64,000 nucleotides of DNA from an uncultured Lachnospiraceae bacterium (GTDB lineage Bacteria > Bacillota > Clostridia > Lachnospirales > Lachnospiraceae), in the NCBI GenBank assembly GCA_947382415.1, contig CANCYO010000001.1, positions 124,001-188,000 on the forward strand. The letters run 5' to 3'. The notes beneath the pieces were generated by a model. It was not told the origin of the DNA. It saw only the letters and a program-made list of their open reading frames with translations, and ran no database searches. Of this stretch, positions 7,622-17,703 are shown one piece after another (positions within the stretch are counted from its first letter, which is position 1; each line of letters starts with the position of its first letter). The translations under genes were made by a program, and so were the position numbers.

Positions 7622-7725
7622 AAAGTTAAGAGGTATTGTGTTGTAAATGGCTTTTAAATCGGGCAGATTTGTGGTATAACTGTATCATGGCGGGCAGAAG
7701 CGGCCCGGACAGGAAGGAAGAGAGT

Positions 7726-8784
7726 ATGAGAAAAAGATGGATCGGCGCGCTGGCGCTGGCGATGAGTGCGGCGCTTTTGTGCGGATGCGGCGCCAAAAAG
7801 AACGGTTCCGGCGAGAATTCTTCTTCGGGGGAGTTTCAGGCTTCGGATTATGTGACGCTGGGTGAGTATAAGGGACTGAAGATCGATGTGATGCCTGCGG
7901 AGCAATATGACGACGAGGAGATCGAGATTCAGACGAAGCAGTTTTATTTTAATTATGTAAACGAACAGGAGGGTATCACGGATCGTCCGGTGGAGCTTCT
8001 GGATATGACCAATATTGATTACGAGGGCAAAAAGGACGGTGTGCCCTTCGAGGGTGGAACCGCCAAAGGCGCGCTTCTGCTCATCGGATCGGGTCAGTTT
8101 ATCGCGGGCTTTGAGGATGGGCTTGTGGGAGTGATGCCCGGGGAGACGGTGGAGCTGCCGTTGAAATTCCCGGAAGGTTATGGCAACAGTGATCTGGCAG
8201 GGCAGGATGTGGTGTTTACCGTCACGGTCAACTTTATTCCCGAGATGAAGGATGAGAAAGTGGAGACGCTGGGTATTCCTGATGTGAAGACACTGGAACA
8301 GCTTCGGAAGTATGTGAAGGATTCCCTGGATGCCAGGGCGCAGAGCGAGTATCAGTCCGCAGCCGGGGACGCCGTGCTGGAGCAGCTTCGGGAGAGCTGT
8401 GAGTTTGCCGAACTGCCTGAGGATATGCTGCGGGAGAACAGAGAGGCCTATGCCTCCTGGCTGGATCAGATGGCGGCGGGTTACGGTATGGACGCAGAGT
8501 CCTATGTGAAGATGTATAATCTGGATTATGAGAGTGCGCTGGATGATTATGCGGAGCAGTATACCAAAGAAATTTTGATCATGCAGGCCATAGCTGACAG
8601 AGAGGGACTGAATCTGTCGGACGAAGATCTGGATGCCCGGCTGGAGACCTATGCGAAGTCCGGCGGCATTACCGTGGATGAGCTTTTGGTGAACGGGCTG
8701 ACCAAAGAGGAGTACAGAGAGAGCTTTCTGTATGACGACGTATTGAATTATCTGGTTACAAATGCAGTGAACACTGCAGGGTAA
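7726..8784 (+). CDS. Trigger-factor-like lipoprotein with FKBP-type PPIase domain
   Basis: A 352-residue predicted lipoprotein. The signal peptide ends in the lipobox ALLCGC (residues 18-23), followed by a Gly/Ser linker. From about 45 on it resembles the FKBP and C-terminal domains of trigger factor: a YVTLGEYKGLKID strand, VNIDYEGK-like strand (NIDYEGKKDGVPFEGG), IGSGQFIAGFEDGLVGVMPG, then a long helical arm (LEQLRKYVKDSLDARAQSEY). The ribosome-binding domain of true trigger factor is missing. A role as an extracytoplasmic folding factor on the membrane surface is inferred. The start at 7726 follows GGAAGGAAGAG; upstream codons are leader. Confidence 0.85.
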   Translation: MRKRWIGALALAMSAALLCGCGAKKNGSGENSSSGEFQASDYVTLGEYKGLKIDVMPAEQYDDEEIEIQTKQFYFNYVNEQEGITDRPVELLDMTNIDYEGKKDGVPFEGGTAKGALLLIGSGQFIAGFEDGLVGVMPGETVELPLKFPEGYGNSDLAGQDVVFTVTVNFIPEMKDEKVETLGIPDVKTLEQLRKYVKDSLDARAQSEYQSAAGDAVLEQLRESCEFAELPEDMLRENREAYASWLDQMAAGYGMDAESYVKMYNLDYESALDDYAEQYTKEILIMQAIADREGLNLSDEDLDARLETYAKSGGITVDELLVNGLTKEEYRESFLYDDVLNYLVTNAVNTAG

Positions 8785-8862
8785 TACAGGCGCTGCGGGA
8801 CAGTAGAAAGCGCGGTGCGTCAGGAAAAAGAGCGCCGGGAGGGCGCGGAAAAGAGGGATATT

Positions 8863-10254
<1,392 letters not shown>

Positions 10255-10292
10255 AAGAAAACACACCTGACAGATAGAATGAGAGTGATCGC

Positions 10293-11498
10293 ATGAAGAG
10301 AAACCTGAGAAAATACCTGAGCTTTCTGATGATTCTGGCGCTGACGGCCCCTGTGGTAAAGTATGCCATGGACAGCTCTCTGGCGGTGGAGGCAACCTCC
10401 ATCGACCGGACGAAGGAGAACATCGACCGTCTGAACGAGGAGATCAGGAAGCTGAATGAACGCATTGGCAGTATGGAGGAGGAACAGGATATTCTCGAGG
10501 AAGAGATGGAGGATCTGAATGCGGAGATCATAAACACCCTGACCAGCATCGGCATGAAGGAGGACGAGATCGCCGAGACGGAGATTGAGATCGAGAAGAA
10601 GAGTTCCGACATCGAGGACACGGAGACAGAGTACGAGAAGGCCAAAGAGCAGGAAGAGCAGCAGTATGCGGATATGGTGATACGCCTGCGCAAAATGTAT
10701 GAGAACGGAGAGACCGGCAGCCTGGAGCTTTTGTTCTCCGGGGTGGGGCTTGGAGATATGCTCAACCGTATGGACTATGTGGAGTCGGTCTATGAGTACG
10801 ACCGGAATATGCTGGAACAGTACGAAACCACCAAGGATCAGGTTCTCGAGCTGTGGAACCAGTTGGAGTCAGACAAACTGGCGCTGGAGAACACAAAAAG
10901 CGATCTGGTGCTTGCCCAGGAGAATCTGAAGGCTCAGAAGGTCGAGCTGGACGGACTGCTGACCAGAAAGAAACAACAGTCCGCCAACTATGATGCGGAG
11001 ATCAAGAAAGCCAGACAGGAGGCCAGCGTGGCCAAGACGAAGCTACAGCAGGAGCAGCAGGCGCTGAAGAAGCTGCAGGCCGGCGGAGGAGGAAATGCCG
11101 CAAATGGCACATATACTACCGATTATAACGCTCTGATCGACGCAGCCCCCGGTACGGATCTGGGCAGGCAGATCGCCAAATATGCCTGCCAGTATATCGG
11201 CAACCCTTATGTGGCGGGGGGCACCAGCCTCACCAACGGGGCGGACTGCTCGGGTTTTACCTATCGGGTTTACAGCGATTTTGGTTACCGTCTTCCCAGA
11301 ACCTCCACGGAGCAGAGGGGGGCGGGCAAAGGTGTGAATTACAGCGACGCCCAGCCGGGAGATCTGATCTGTTACAGCGGCCATGTGGCGCTCTATATCG
11401 GCGGCGGCAAGATCGTCCACGCCAGCACCCAGAAGACGGGCATCAAAGTGGGCAACGCCGAATACAGGACGATTCTGGCGGTTCGGAGAATTATTTAG
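10293..11498 (+). CDS. Secreted coiled-coil NlpC/P60 endopeptidase
   Basis: Peptidoglycan hydrolase (401 aa) expected to cut stem peptides. Residues 1-33 are a signal peptide. About 35-265 is a long coiled coil rich in Glu, Lys and Leu, as in CwlO/RipA-type enzymes, where the coil acts as a regulatory or docking arm. After a Gly-rich linker (GGGG around 268) comes an NlpC/P60 domain with the catalytic triad Cys319 (NGADCSGFTYRVY), His364 (SGHVALYIGGG) and His376 (KIVHAST). The domain is complete. FtsEX often activates such enzymes, but no such genes are nearby. Confidence 0.92.
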   Translation: MKRNLRKYLSFLMILALTAPVVKYAMDSSLAVEATSIDRTKENIDRLNEEIRKLNERIGSMEEEQDILEEEMEDLNAEIINTLTSIGMKEDEIAETEIEIEKKSSDIEDTETEYEKAKEQEEQQYADMVIRLRKMYENGETGSLELLFSGVGLGDMLNRMDYVESVYEYDRNMLEQYETTKDQVLELWNQLESDKLALENTKSDLVLAQENLKAQKVELDGLLTRKKQQSANYDAEIKKARQEASVAKTKLQQEQQALKKLQAGGGGNAANGTYTTDYNALIDAAPGTDLGRQIAKYACQYIGNPYVAGGTSLTNGADCSGFTYRVYSDFGYRLPRTSTEQRGAGKGVNYSDAQPGDLICYSGHVALYIGGGKIVHASTQKTGIKVGNAEYRTILAVRRII

Positions 11499-11537
11499 AC
11501 AGCGCCTGCTAATTCCGTTTTAAATCCATGGCGGCCA

Positions 11538-11567
11538 GTCATACCCCTTGAGAATCTTTCATACATT
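11538..11567 (+). promoter_or_regulatory. Sigma-E-like promoter of spoIIID
   Basis: GTCATA (11538-11543) and CATACATT (11560-11567) with 16 bases between ATA and CATACATT match the Bacillus sigma-E consensus (ATA, 16-18 bases, CATACANT). The predicted start near 11574 is within the 3' arm of a long inverted repeat. Confidence 0.6.
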
Positions 11568-11591
11568 GTAAAAAAGATTCTTAAGGGGTAT
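11541..11591 (+). repeat. 19-bp inverted repeat covering the spoIIID promoter and ribosome-binding site
   Basis: Arms 11541-11559 and 11573-11591 pair over 19 bp with a single G-U, loop 13 bases. The 3' arm contains AAGGGG, the ribosome-binding site of spoIIID. Only a transcript started upstream of 11541 could form the hairpin; one from the sigma-E-like promoter could not. Confidence 0.75.
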
Positions 11592-11595
11592 TCTT

Positions 11596-11856
11596 TTGAA
11601 GGATTATATCGAGGAACGGGCCGTGTCGATTGCAAATTATATCATCGATAATAACGCTACAGTGAGGCAGACGGCTAAGGCCTTTGGCGTGTCCAAATCC
11701 ACGGTGCACAAAGATGTGACGGACCGCCTGACGCAGATCAATCCCGCGCTGGCGGCTCAGGCCAGAAAGGTTCTGGATGTGAACAAGTCCGAGCGGCATA
11801 TCAGGGGAGGCCTGGCCACCAGAGAGAAATATCTGCACAAGAGTCATCAGGATTAA
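11596..11856 (+). CDS. spoIIID: Sporulation transcription factor SpoIIID
   Basis: Mother-cell DNA-binding regulator that switches gene expression from the sigma-E to the sigma-K phase of sporulation. 86 residues, the usual size, with a strongly conserved N-terminus (MKDYIEERAVSIANYII) and the helix-turn-helix VRQTAKAFGVSKSTVHKDV, followed by the basic RKVLDVNKSERHIRGG region that contacts DNA. The start is a TTG at 11596, set by AAGGGG seven bases upstream and by the family N-terminus. Its presence shows the host belongs to an endospore-forming lineage. A terminator follows at 11885. Confidence 0.96.
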   Translation: MKDYIEERAVSIANYIIDNNATVRQTAKAFGVSKSTVHKDVTDRLTQINPALAAQARKVLDVNKSERHIRGGLATREKYLHKSHQD

Positions 11857-11884
11857 CCGGAGGAAAGTACATATTGTGACAGGG

Positions 11885-11920
11885 AAACCACTGTGGAGGA
11901 ATCCGCGGTGGTTTTTGGTT
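11885..11920 (+). terminator. Terminator of spoIIID
   Basis: AAACCAC (11885-11891) pairs with GTGGTTT (11908-11914), followed by a T-rich stretch. Confidence 0.7.
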
Positions 11921-11968
11921 GGTATTACAGCAATATTTGGTTTTTATGATGTTAATTGACTGGAAAAG

Positions 11969-11997
11969 TTGACATCCTTTAACCTATATTGTAAAAT
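11969..11997 (+). promoter_or_regulatory. Promoter of the BspA-like surface protein gene
   Basis: TTGACA (11969-11974), 17-base spacer, TAAAAT (11992-11997), leaving a leader of about 60 bases before the ATG at 12065. Confidence 0.7.
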
Positions 11998-12064
11998 GAA
12001 AACTGTATGATTGGATTAATTTGCCTATAGTTGAGATACTTACGATCAGGATGGAGGGGGTAAA

Positions 12065-15000
12065 ATGTTATTACGGAAAGCAAGACGAACATTGGCCGGA
12101 TTGTGCGTTGCTCTGATGTTGACACAGAGCGTGGGGGAAAATGTGCTGACGGTTGCAGCAGCCGGGAAGGAATCGGAGGCTGCCACGACAGAGGAAACCG
12201 CTGCAGAAGAAGGATTTCTCGGGGAAGAAGTCGCGCCGGTCTCCGACGGAGATATGGCGGCGGATGAGGCGGAAGCAAACGGTGAGTTTGCGGGTATGGA
12301 TTTATATAGCGAATCCGGTGGGACTCAGGACGGGGCGGACTGGGGAAACGGAGTTTGGGTAGAAAAGGACGGCTCCATTACCGTCAGCAGGGGCGACCGT
12401 GTCGAAGCCGTTGGTCATATTGACAGTAACGGCGTTTTAACGATAGATAAAGATTTTAATATGATCTATACAGGGCTTTTTATGGGCAGACGGGAGATAA
12501 CTGAACTGCAGTTTGAGGAAGGGGCAATTGTCAAATCTGTTGGGCTTTCCAGTTTTCAGGAATGTCCTAATCTGAAGCGGGTTGATTTCTCTAACTGTCC
12601 GGCGTTGACGAATATTGAAACCAAGGCTTTTTATAATTGCTCCAGCTTGGTGGAGGTAGAATTCCATGATAATCTGCAGACAATTTATCAGAGCGCTTTT
12701 GAGAAATGTGATCTGAAGAGTGTTACGCTTGTGCCCGGTCTGACCGGTCTGGATGAATGGGCTTTCCGCGAAAACAAATCTCTGGAAAGCATCCGGTTGG
12801 AAGCGGCCAATATGGTTTGTGATGCAACAGGCGGGATTTTCGCGAAATGCAATATTAAAACTATTGATTTTGCTATCAGAGATGTGACAGGAGATACGTC
12901 TAAGAACAATATTATTGTTCCGGCATGTATGTTCAAGGGTGCGACGTTTGCGGCTGACACTGATATCCTGATTCCCTGTGAGATTCAGGAGATTGGAGAT
13001 TCCGCTTTTGAAAGCTCTAATTTGAGCAGCGTCACATTTGAGAATACGATTGACAGGCCCAGTGCGCTGTCTACCATCGGAACAAGTGCATTTAAGTCTA
13101 CTTCCATCACGAGCATTACCTTTCCCATCACGGTACAGTCTCTCGGTGCATCGTCTTTTGAAGGCTGTAAAGGGCTGACGCGATTGGTGTTGCCCAATTC
13201 CATTAATGCGTTAAACAGCAGGGCGTTCCGTGAGTGTACCAATATAAGCGAGCTTCAACTTCCCAACGCAACCTCCACAATCGGAGACTATGTGTTTGAG
13301 AACTGTTCCTCTCTGACAAAGGTAGAATTGCCGGAGGGACTTACCTTCACCGGAAAGGGTGAGTTCAAGAACTGTTTAAATCTGAGCAGTGTGAGTATTC
13401 CGAGTACAATGCAGACTATCGGAGATGAGACCTTTTTGCAGTGTGTATCGCTCACACAGATAGAATTGCCCGACAGTGTGACGAGTCTTGGAAAGAGTTC
13501 CTTTGAGAAATGTTCAAATTTGAAGACGATCCGCTATTCTGAGAGCCTGACAGAGATTAAGGACAAAGCGTTTATGAATGCGTTGCAGCTGACTTCAAAT
13601 GTCTTTCCGGAGACGCTGACAACGATTGGGGGTAACGCGTTTGAAAATTGTAAGGAGTTTAATGATTTAACGATTCCTGTCAATGTAACTACCATAGGCC
13701 AAAGAGCATTTGCAAATTGCCGGGGAATCAATATATTGACCATCGAATCAAATCAGATTACAAAGTGCGGAGACGGCATTTTTGATGAATGTCTGCTGAG
13801 AGAAGTGAAATTCCCGGAAGGGATTACAACGATTCCGGCTCGCTTGTTCAGTCAGTCGGACTTCACGACTGCCAGTGTTGTGACTATTCCGAATACAGTT
13901 ACAACTATCGGTGATTTTGCATTTGCCGGAACAAATACAAATCAGGTAAATGTGCCTGTCATTCAGTTTGAGGAGGGCACAAAGCTGACGAAGATCGGCA
14001 CCTCAGCATTTGCGTATTGTACGGCGTTGGAGAGATTTACCATTCCTGAGACCACAGAAGAAATTGGTGCAAATGCCTTTGCGAATTGTCTTAAGATTTC
14101 TTCGATTGTGATTCCCGAGAATGTGACAAAGATTGGTACCGGCGCGTTTTTTAACTGTTCAATTCTCTCTGAGATTACATATAATGCCATCCGTGTGACG
14201 ACCTCTAATCAGAATATTTTTGCATTCTGTAATATAAAGAAAATTACAATCGGTGAGAAGGTGTGCGCTTTTCCTGCAAATCTCTTTAAAGGAGCGCAGT
14301 TTTCGACGAATGATGCGACGGGCGAGGAGGAAATGATCACCATTTTCATTCCGGCATCTGTGGAGACCATCGGCGAATATGCGCTGCCCAACATCGCGAA
14401 TCTGCAGAAGGTGGTATTTGAGGACGGTTCCCGTCTTACCACAATTGGAAATAATGCATTCCAGGAGTGTGTAAATCTTACGAGCTGTAGGCTGCCGGAT
14501 TCGGTAACTTCGATTGGAAATTTTGCGTTTAAGGGTTGTACGAAGCTTGGTTCCGACAGCGCGGAGCCGTTTGACATCCCGGCGTCCCTTGAGACTCTGG
14601 GCAGCAGCGCCTTTCAGGATTGCCCTTCCCTTACAAAGGCAGTGATTCCTCCAGACATCAAAAAAATAAACGACAAGGCGTTTATGAATGATATCGGGCT
14701 GACTTCCGTCCAAATGACGGGCGGCGAACTCACGGAGATAGGAGTATCTGCTTTTGAGGGCTGTACCGCGCTCACGGAGGTTTCGATTCCTAACGGCGTG
14801 ACCAAGATCGGGGCGACGGCGTTTAAGAATTGTTCCGCACTGACAAAGGTGGTGATTCCGGCATCCGTTACTTTTATCGGCAAGGACGCTTTCCTCGGCT
14901 GCGGCGGCAATGTGCAGTTTATGGTGGTGCCCGGCTCTTATGCGGAGAAATGGCTGGAGGAGAATGGATTTACTTCCTCAAAGCTTCTGACGATCACTTA

Positions 15001-17524
15001 TGTGCTGGATGGGGGAAACAATGCTCCTGAGAATCCCGCGGGATATGAGGCGGGAGAGACCTTCCTCTTTTCTCCGGCAACCCGCAAGGGCTACGCCTTT
15101 AAGGGATGGTATCTGGATGAGAAGTTCCAGACCGAGATTAAGGGTGTGGAGGGCTGCACGGGAAATATCACGATCTATGCCAAGTGGGAGATAGATCAAT
15201 ATACCATAACCTATGTTTTGGACGGGGGCAGGAATCACGAAGATAATCCGGCCACCTACACGATTCTGGACAGGATTACGCTGAAGGATGCCACAAAAGA
15301 AGGCTTTACATTTAAGGGTTGGTACGATGATCCCAAGAATTTAAAGAGCAGGGTATCCACGATTAATGTCGGCAGCTCCGGAGACAGGACTCTTTACGCG
15401 GTGTGGGACGGCGGCACGACAGAGGCTCCCATTGCCAGTATTGAGAACGGTTCTACGGTTAAGCCGGGTACCAGACTTTTCCTCAAATCGGCTACGCCGG
15501 GGGCGCGTATTTTCTACACATTGGACGGAACAGAGCCCACGGAGATGAGCAGCCCGTATTCGAGTGGTATCGTCATCGACCGCGATGTGACTGTGAAGGC
15601 GGTGGCGGTAAAGATGAACGGCGTATTGAGCGAAGTGTCGGTATTTACCTATAGCATCATAGATGAGACCACGTTCTGGGGAGATATCTGTCCTGAAGAT
15701 CAGGTACAGTTTGACAGTGCCGCAAAGGTGCCGGAGGGCATCTGGGTGGCAGGCGTTGAGGAGGCGGTATACACCGGTTCGAAGATTACCTTTGATCTGA
15801 GGGTGTATGACCACAAGACTCTTTTAAAAGAAAAGACGGACTATACCGTAAAATACTCTAATAATACGAATGCCGGGGATAAGGATGCCGCCAAAAAGGC
15901 GCCCACTGTGACGATCACTTCTAAGGGCAATTACAAGGGTAAGGTCGTGGTGAAGTTTACGATCAGTCAGAGGGATATCAGCGGAGAGGACTTCTCTGCG
16001 GAGGATATGATCGCCAATGTGACCGGAAAGCTTCAGAAACCGGTGCCTGTGTTGTATTATGGGAAGAAAAAACTGAAGAATAAAAAGGATTATTCGCTTG
16101 AGTATCGCCTGGGGGACACCACAGTCGACGGATGTGAAAATAAAGGCGAATATGAAGTGAAGCTGAAGGGGCAGGGCAATTTTAAGGGTGAAAGAACTGT
16201 GAAGTTTATCCTTGAGGATGGAATTTCCGTCTCCAAGGCAAAGATTGCGGATCTTACCGCCCAGGTTTATACAGGCGCGGCAATCACTCCGGAATTTACC
16301 GTGAAGGTTGGGGCTGATACCCTTGTCAGGGGGACGGATTATGATGTCGTCTACAGCAACAATGTAAATGCCGGAACCGCAACCGTGATGGTCCGCGGTA
16401 AGGGCAACTACTGCGGTATGAAGAAGGCCACCTTCAAGATTACGCCCATTGCCACCCTGAACAAGGTGAAGTTTAATCTGGATAAGAGCAGTGTACCTTA
16501 TACCGGAACCGCATATGAAATTGGTAAGGGGATTGATGTAACTGCTGAATTCGGCGGCAAAGCGCTTGTGAAAGACGTAGATTATACCTGTTCCTATAAG
16601 AAGAATACAGATGCCGGAACCGCGACTGTCACCTTCACCGGAAAGGGTGGATATTCCGGTACGACGAAGAAGACTTTTAAGATTACCAGTGTGGATATTT
16701 CATTGCTGGCTATCCAATTCCTTGACTGTGAGGGTAATCTCAAGGAAGAATCAGATTCTACCTATGTGTTTGAGCAGGGCGGGGTAAAGCCTTCCATACG
16801 GCTTACTCTCGGCGGCAGGATACTGGTTGCCGGCAAGGATTACACCCTCTCCTATGCGAACAATACAGCCAGAGGTAAAGCAGATATCACCGTAAAGGGG
16901 AAGAAGAATTATAAGGGAAAGATTACCGGAAAGTTTACGATAGTGCAGCAGAATGCTTCGGAGCTCTCAGTGTCTGCGACAGACGTTGTATATCAAAAGA
17001 AAGCAGGTGTGCTTGCGACCTCGAAAACCACTGTGACTGATGTAAACGGAAAGGCGCTTGTGGAAGGCACGGATTACAGGGTCAGCTATGCTTATCTGAA
17101 TGAGACGTGTCTGGCGGACGGAACGGTTAAAAAGGCGGGAGCGTCCGTAAATATGCAGAAAGACATCATTCCTGTGGAAACACTGATTACTGTGAAGATC
17201 AACGGCACAGGAAATTATAAAGGCAATACGCAGACAGCTATCCGGATATGCAGGAAGAGCATTGCTTCCGCAAAGGTGACGGTCAAGGCACAGACCTATA
17301 CCGGCTCAGAGGTTCAGCCCGGTATCGACCAGATTACCGTCAAGATGGGCCGGGATGAACTGCAGGTCGGAGATTTTGAGATTGTAGGTTACACGAACAA
17401 TATCAAAAAAGGCACGGCAAAGGTGACAATCCGGGGTGTCGGCAGCTATGGCGGAACGAAGACCGCGAATTTCAAGATTGGGCAGAAAAACTTTATACTG
17501 GCGGCGTTAGAGAAACTTTTTTAG
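12065..17524 (+). CDS. Giant BspA-type leucine-rich-repeat secreted protein
   Basis: A secreted 1819-residue protein. Signal peptide about 1-33, acidic low-complexity linker to about 90, then a long array of BspA/Treponema-type leucine-rich repeats to about 950 (units such as LTKVELPEGLTFTGKGEFKN and IPNGVTKIGATAFKNCSAL). Two InlB/Listeria-Bacteroides repeats follow (ITYVLDGGNN with KGYAFKGWY about 975-1045; ITYVLDGGRNHED with FTFKGWY about 1048-1115), then a chitobiase-C-terminal-like domain (ARIFYTLDGTEPTEMSSPY) and seven Ig-like repeats ending in G-N-Y-x-G type strands to about 1805. No LPXTG, S-layer or choline-binding anchor is visible, so attachment is unclear. Likely an adhesin or host/mucus-binding protein, by family. 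It has its own promoter and terminator. Confidence 0.9.
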   Translation: MLLRKARRTLAGLCVALMLTQSVGENVLTVAAAGKESEAATTEETAAEEGFLGEEVAPVSDGDMAADEAEANGEFAGMDLYSESGGTQDGADWGNGVWVEKDGSITVSRGDRVEAVGHIDSNGVLTIDKDFNMIYTGLFMGRREITELQFEEGAIVKSVGLSSFQECPNLKRVDFSNCPALTNIETKAFYNCSSLVEVEFHDNLQTIYQSAFEKCDLKSVTLVPGLTGLDEWAFRENKSLESIRLEAANMVCDATGGIFAKCNIKTIDFAIRDVTGDTSKNNIIVPACMFKGATFAADTDILIPCEIQEIGDSAFESSNLSSVTFENTIDRPSALSTIGTSAFKSTSITSITFPITVQSLGASSFEGCKGLTRLVLPNSINALNSRAFRECTNISELQLPNATSTIGDYVFENCSSLTKVELPEGLTFTGKGEFKNCLNLSSVSIPSTMQTIGDETFLQCVSLTQIELPDSVTSLGKSSFEKCSNLKTIRYSESLTEIKDKAFMNALQLTSNVFPETLTTIGGNAFENCKEFNDLTIPVNVTTIGQRAFANCRGINILTIESNQITKCGDGIFDECLLREVKFPEGITTIPARLFSQSDFTTASVVTIPNTVTTIGDFAFAGTNTNQVNVPVIQFEEGTKLTKIGTSAFAYCTALERFTIPETTEEIGANAFANCLKISSIVIPENVTKIGTGAFFNCSILSEITYNAIRVTTSNQNIFAFCNIKKITIGEKVCAFPANLFKGAQFSTNDATGEEEMITIFIPASVETIGEYALPNIANLQKVVFEDGSRLTTIGNNAFQECVNLTSCRLPDSVTSIGNFAFKGCTKLGSDSAEPFDIPASLETLGSSAFQDCPSLTKAVIPPDIKKINDKAFMNDIGLTSVQMTGGELTEIGVSAFEGCTALTEVSIPNGVTKIGATAFKNCSALTKVVIPASVTFIGKDAFLGCGGNVQFMVVPGSYAEKWLEENGFTSSKLLTITYVLDGGNNAPENPAGYEAGETFLFSPATRKGYAFKGWYLDEKFQTEIKGVEGCTGNITIYAKWEIDQYTITYVLDGGRNHEDNPATYTILDRITLKDATKEGFTFKGWYDDPKNLKSRVSTINVGSSGDRTLYAVWDGGTTEAPIASIENGSTVKPGTRLFLKSATPGARIFYTLDGTEPTEMSSPYSSGIVIDRDVTVKAVAVKMNGVLSEVSVFTYSIIDETTFWGDICPEDQVQFDSAAKVPEGIWVAGVEEAVYTGSKITFDLRVYDHKTLLKEKTDYTVKYSNNTNAGDKDAAKKAPTVTITSKGNYKGKVVVKFTISQRDISGEDFSAEDMIANVTGKLQKPVPVLYYGKKKLKNKKDYSLEYRLGDTTVDGCENKGEYEVKLKGQGNFKGERTVKFILEDGISVSKAKIADLTAQVYTGAAITPEFTVKVGADTLVRGTDYDVVYSNNVNAGTATVMVRGKGNYCGMKKATFKITPIATLNKVKFNLDKSSVPYTGTAYEIGKGIDVTAEFGGKALVKDVDYTCSYKKNTDAGTATVTFTGKGGYSGTTKKTFKITSVDISLLAIQFLDCEGNLKEESDSTYVFEQGGVKPSIRLTLGGRILVAGKDYTLSYANNTARGKADITVKGKKNYKGKITGKFTIVQQNASELSVSATDVVYQKKAGVLATSKTTVTDVNGKALVEGTDYRVSYAYLNETCLADGTVKKAGASVNMQKDIIPVETLITVKINGTGNYKGNTQTAIRICRKSIASAKVTVKAQTYTGSEVQPGIDQITVKMGRDELQVGDFEIVGYTNNIKKGTAKVTIRGVGSYGGTKTANFKIGQKNFILAALEKLF

Positions 17525-17540
17525 GCTGTGGCCGCACAGA

Positions 17541-17580
17541 CAAAACGGACAGGACAGAGCAAGCTATCCTGTCCGTTTTG
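17541..17580 (+). terminator. Terminator after the BspA-like gene
   Basis: A perfect 14-bp stem (17541-17554 with 17567-17580) with a 12-base loop; the 3' arm ends in CGTTTTG. No long T-run follows, but stem strength and position fit a terminator. Confidence 0.65.
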
Positions 17581-17614
17581 CCTGTCCGGCATATGAAATC
17601 CATTTAAGAAAGGA

Positions 17615-17643
17615 TTGATTATGTCGGGGGGATAGTTTATAAT
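17615..17643 (+). promoter_or_regulatory. Promoter of the dynamin-like gene
   Basis: TTGATT (17615-17620), 17-base spacer, TATAAT (17638-17643). Confidence 0.65.
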
Positions 17644-17703
17644 ATAAATAGTTTCATACTGGGGCGAAAAGGCGATTGTGCCGCAGCCATATGGGAGGTA
17701 AGC

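Noticed and set aside
8785..8862. T-box or other leader RNA upstream of asnS
   Set aside because: The gap is too short and lacks the T-box sequence, specifier stem and terminator.
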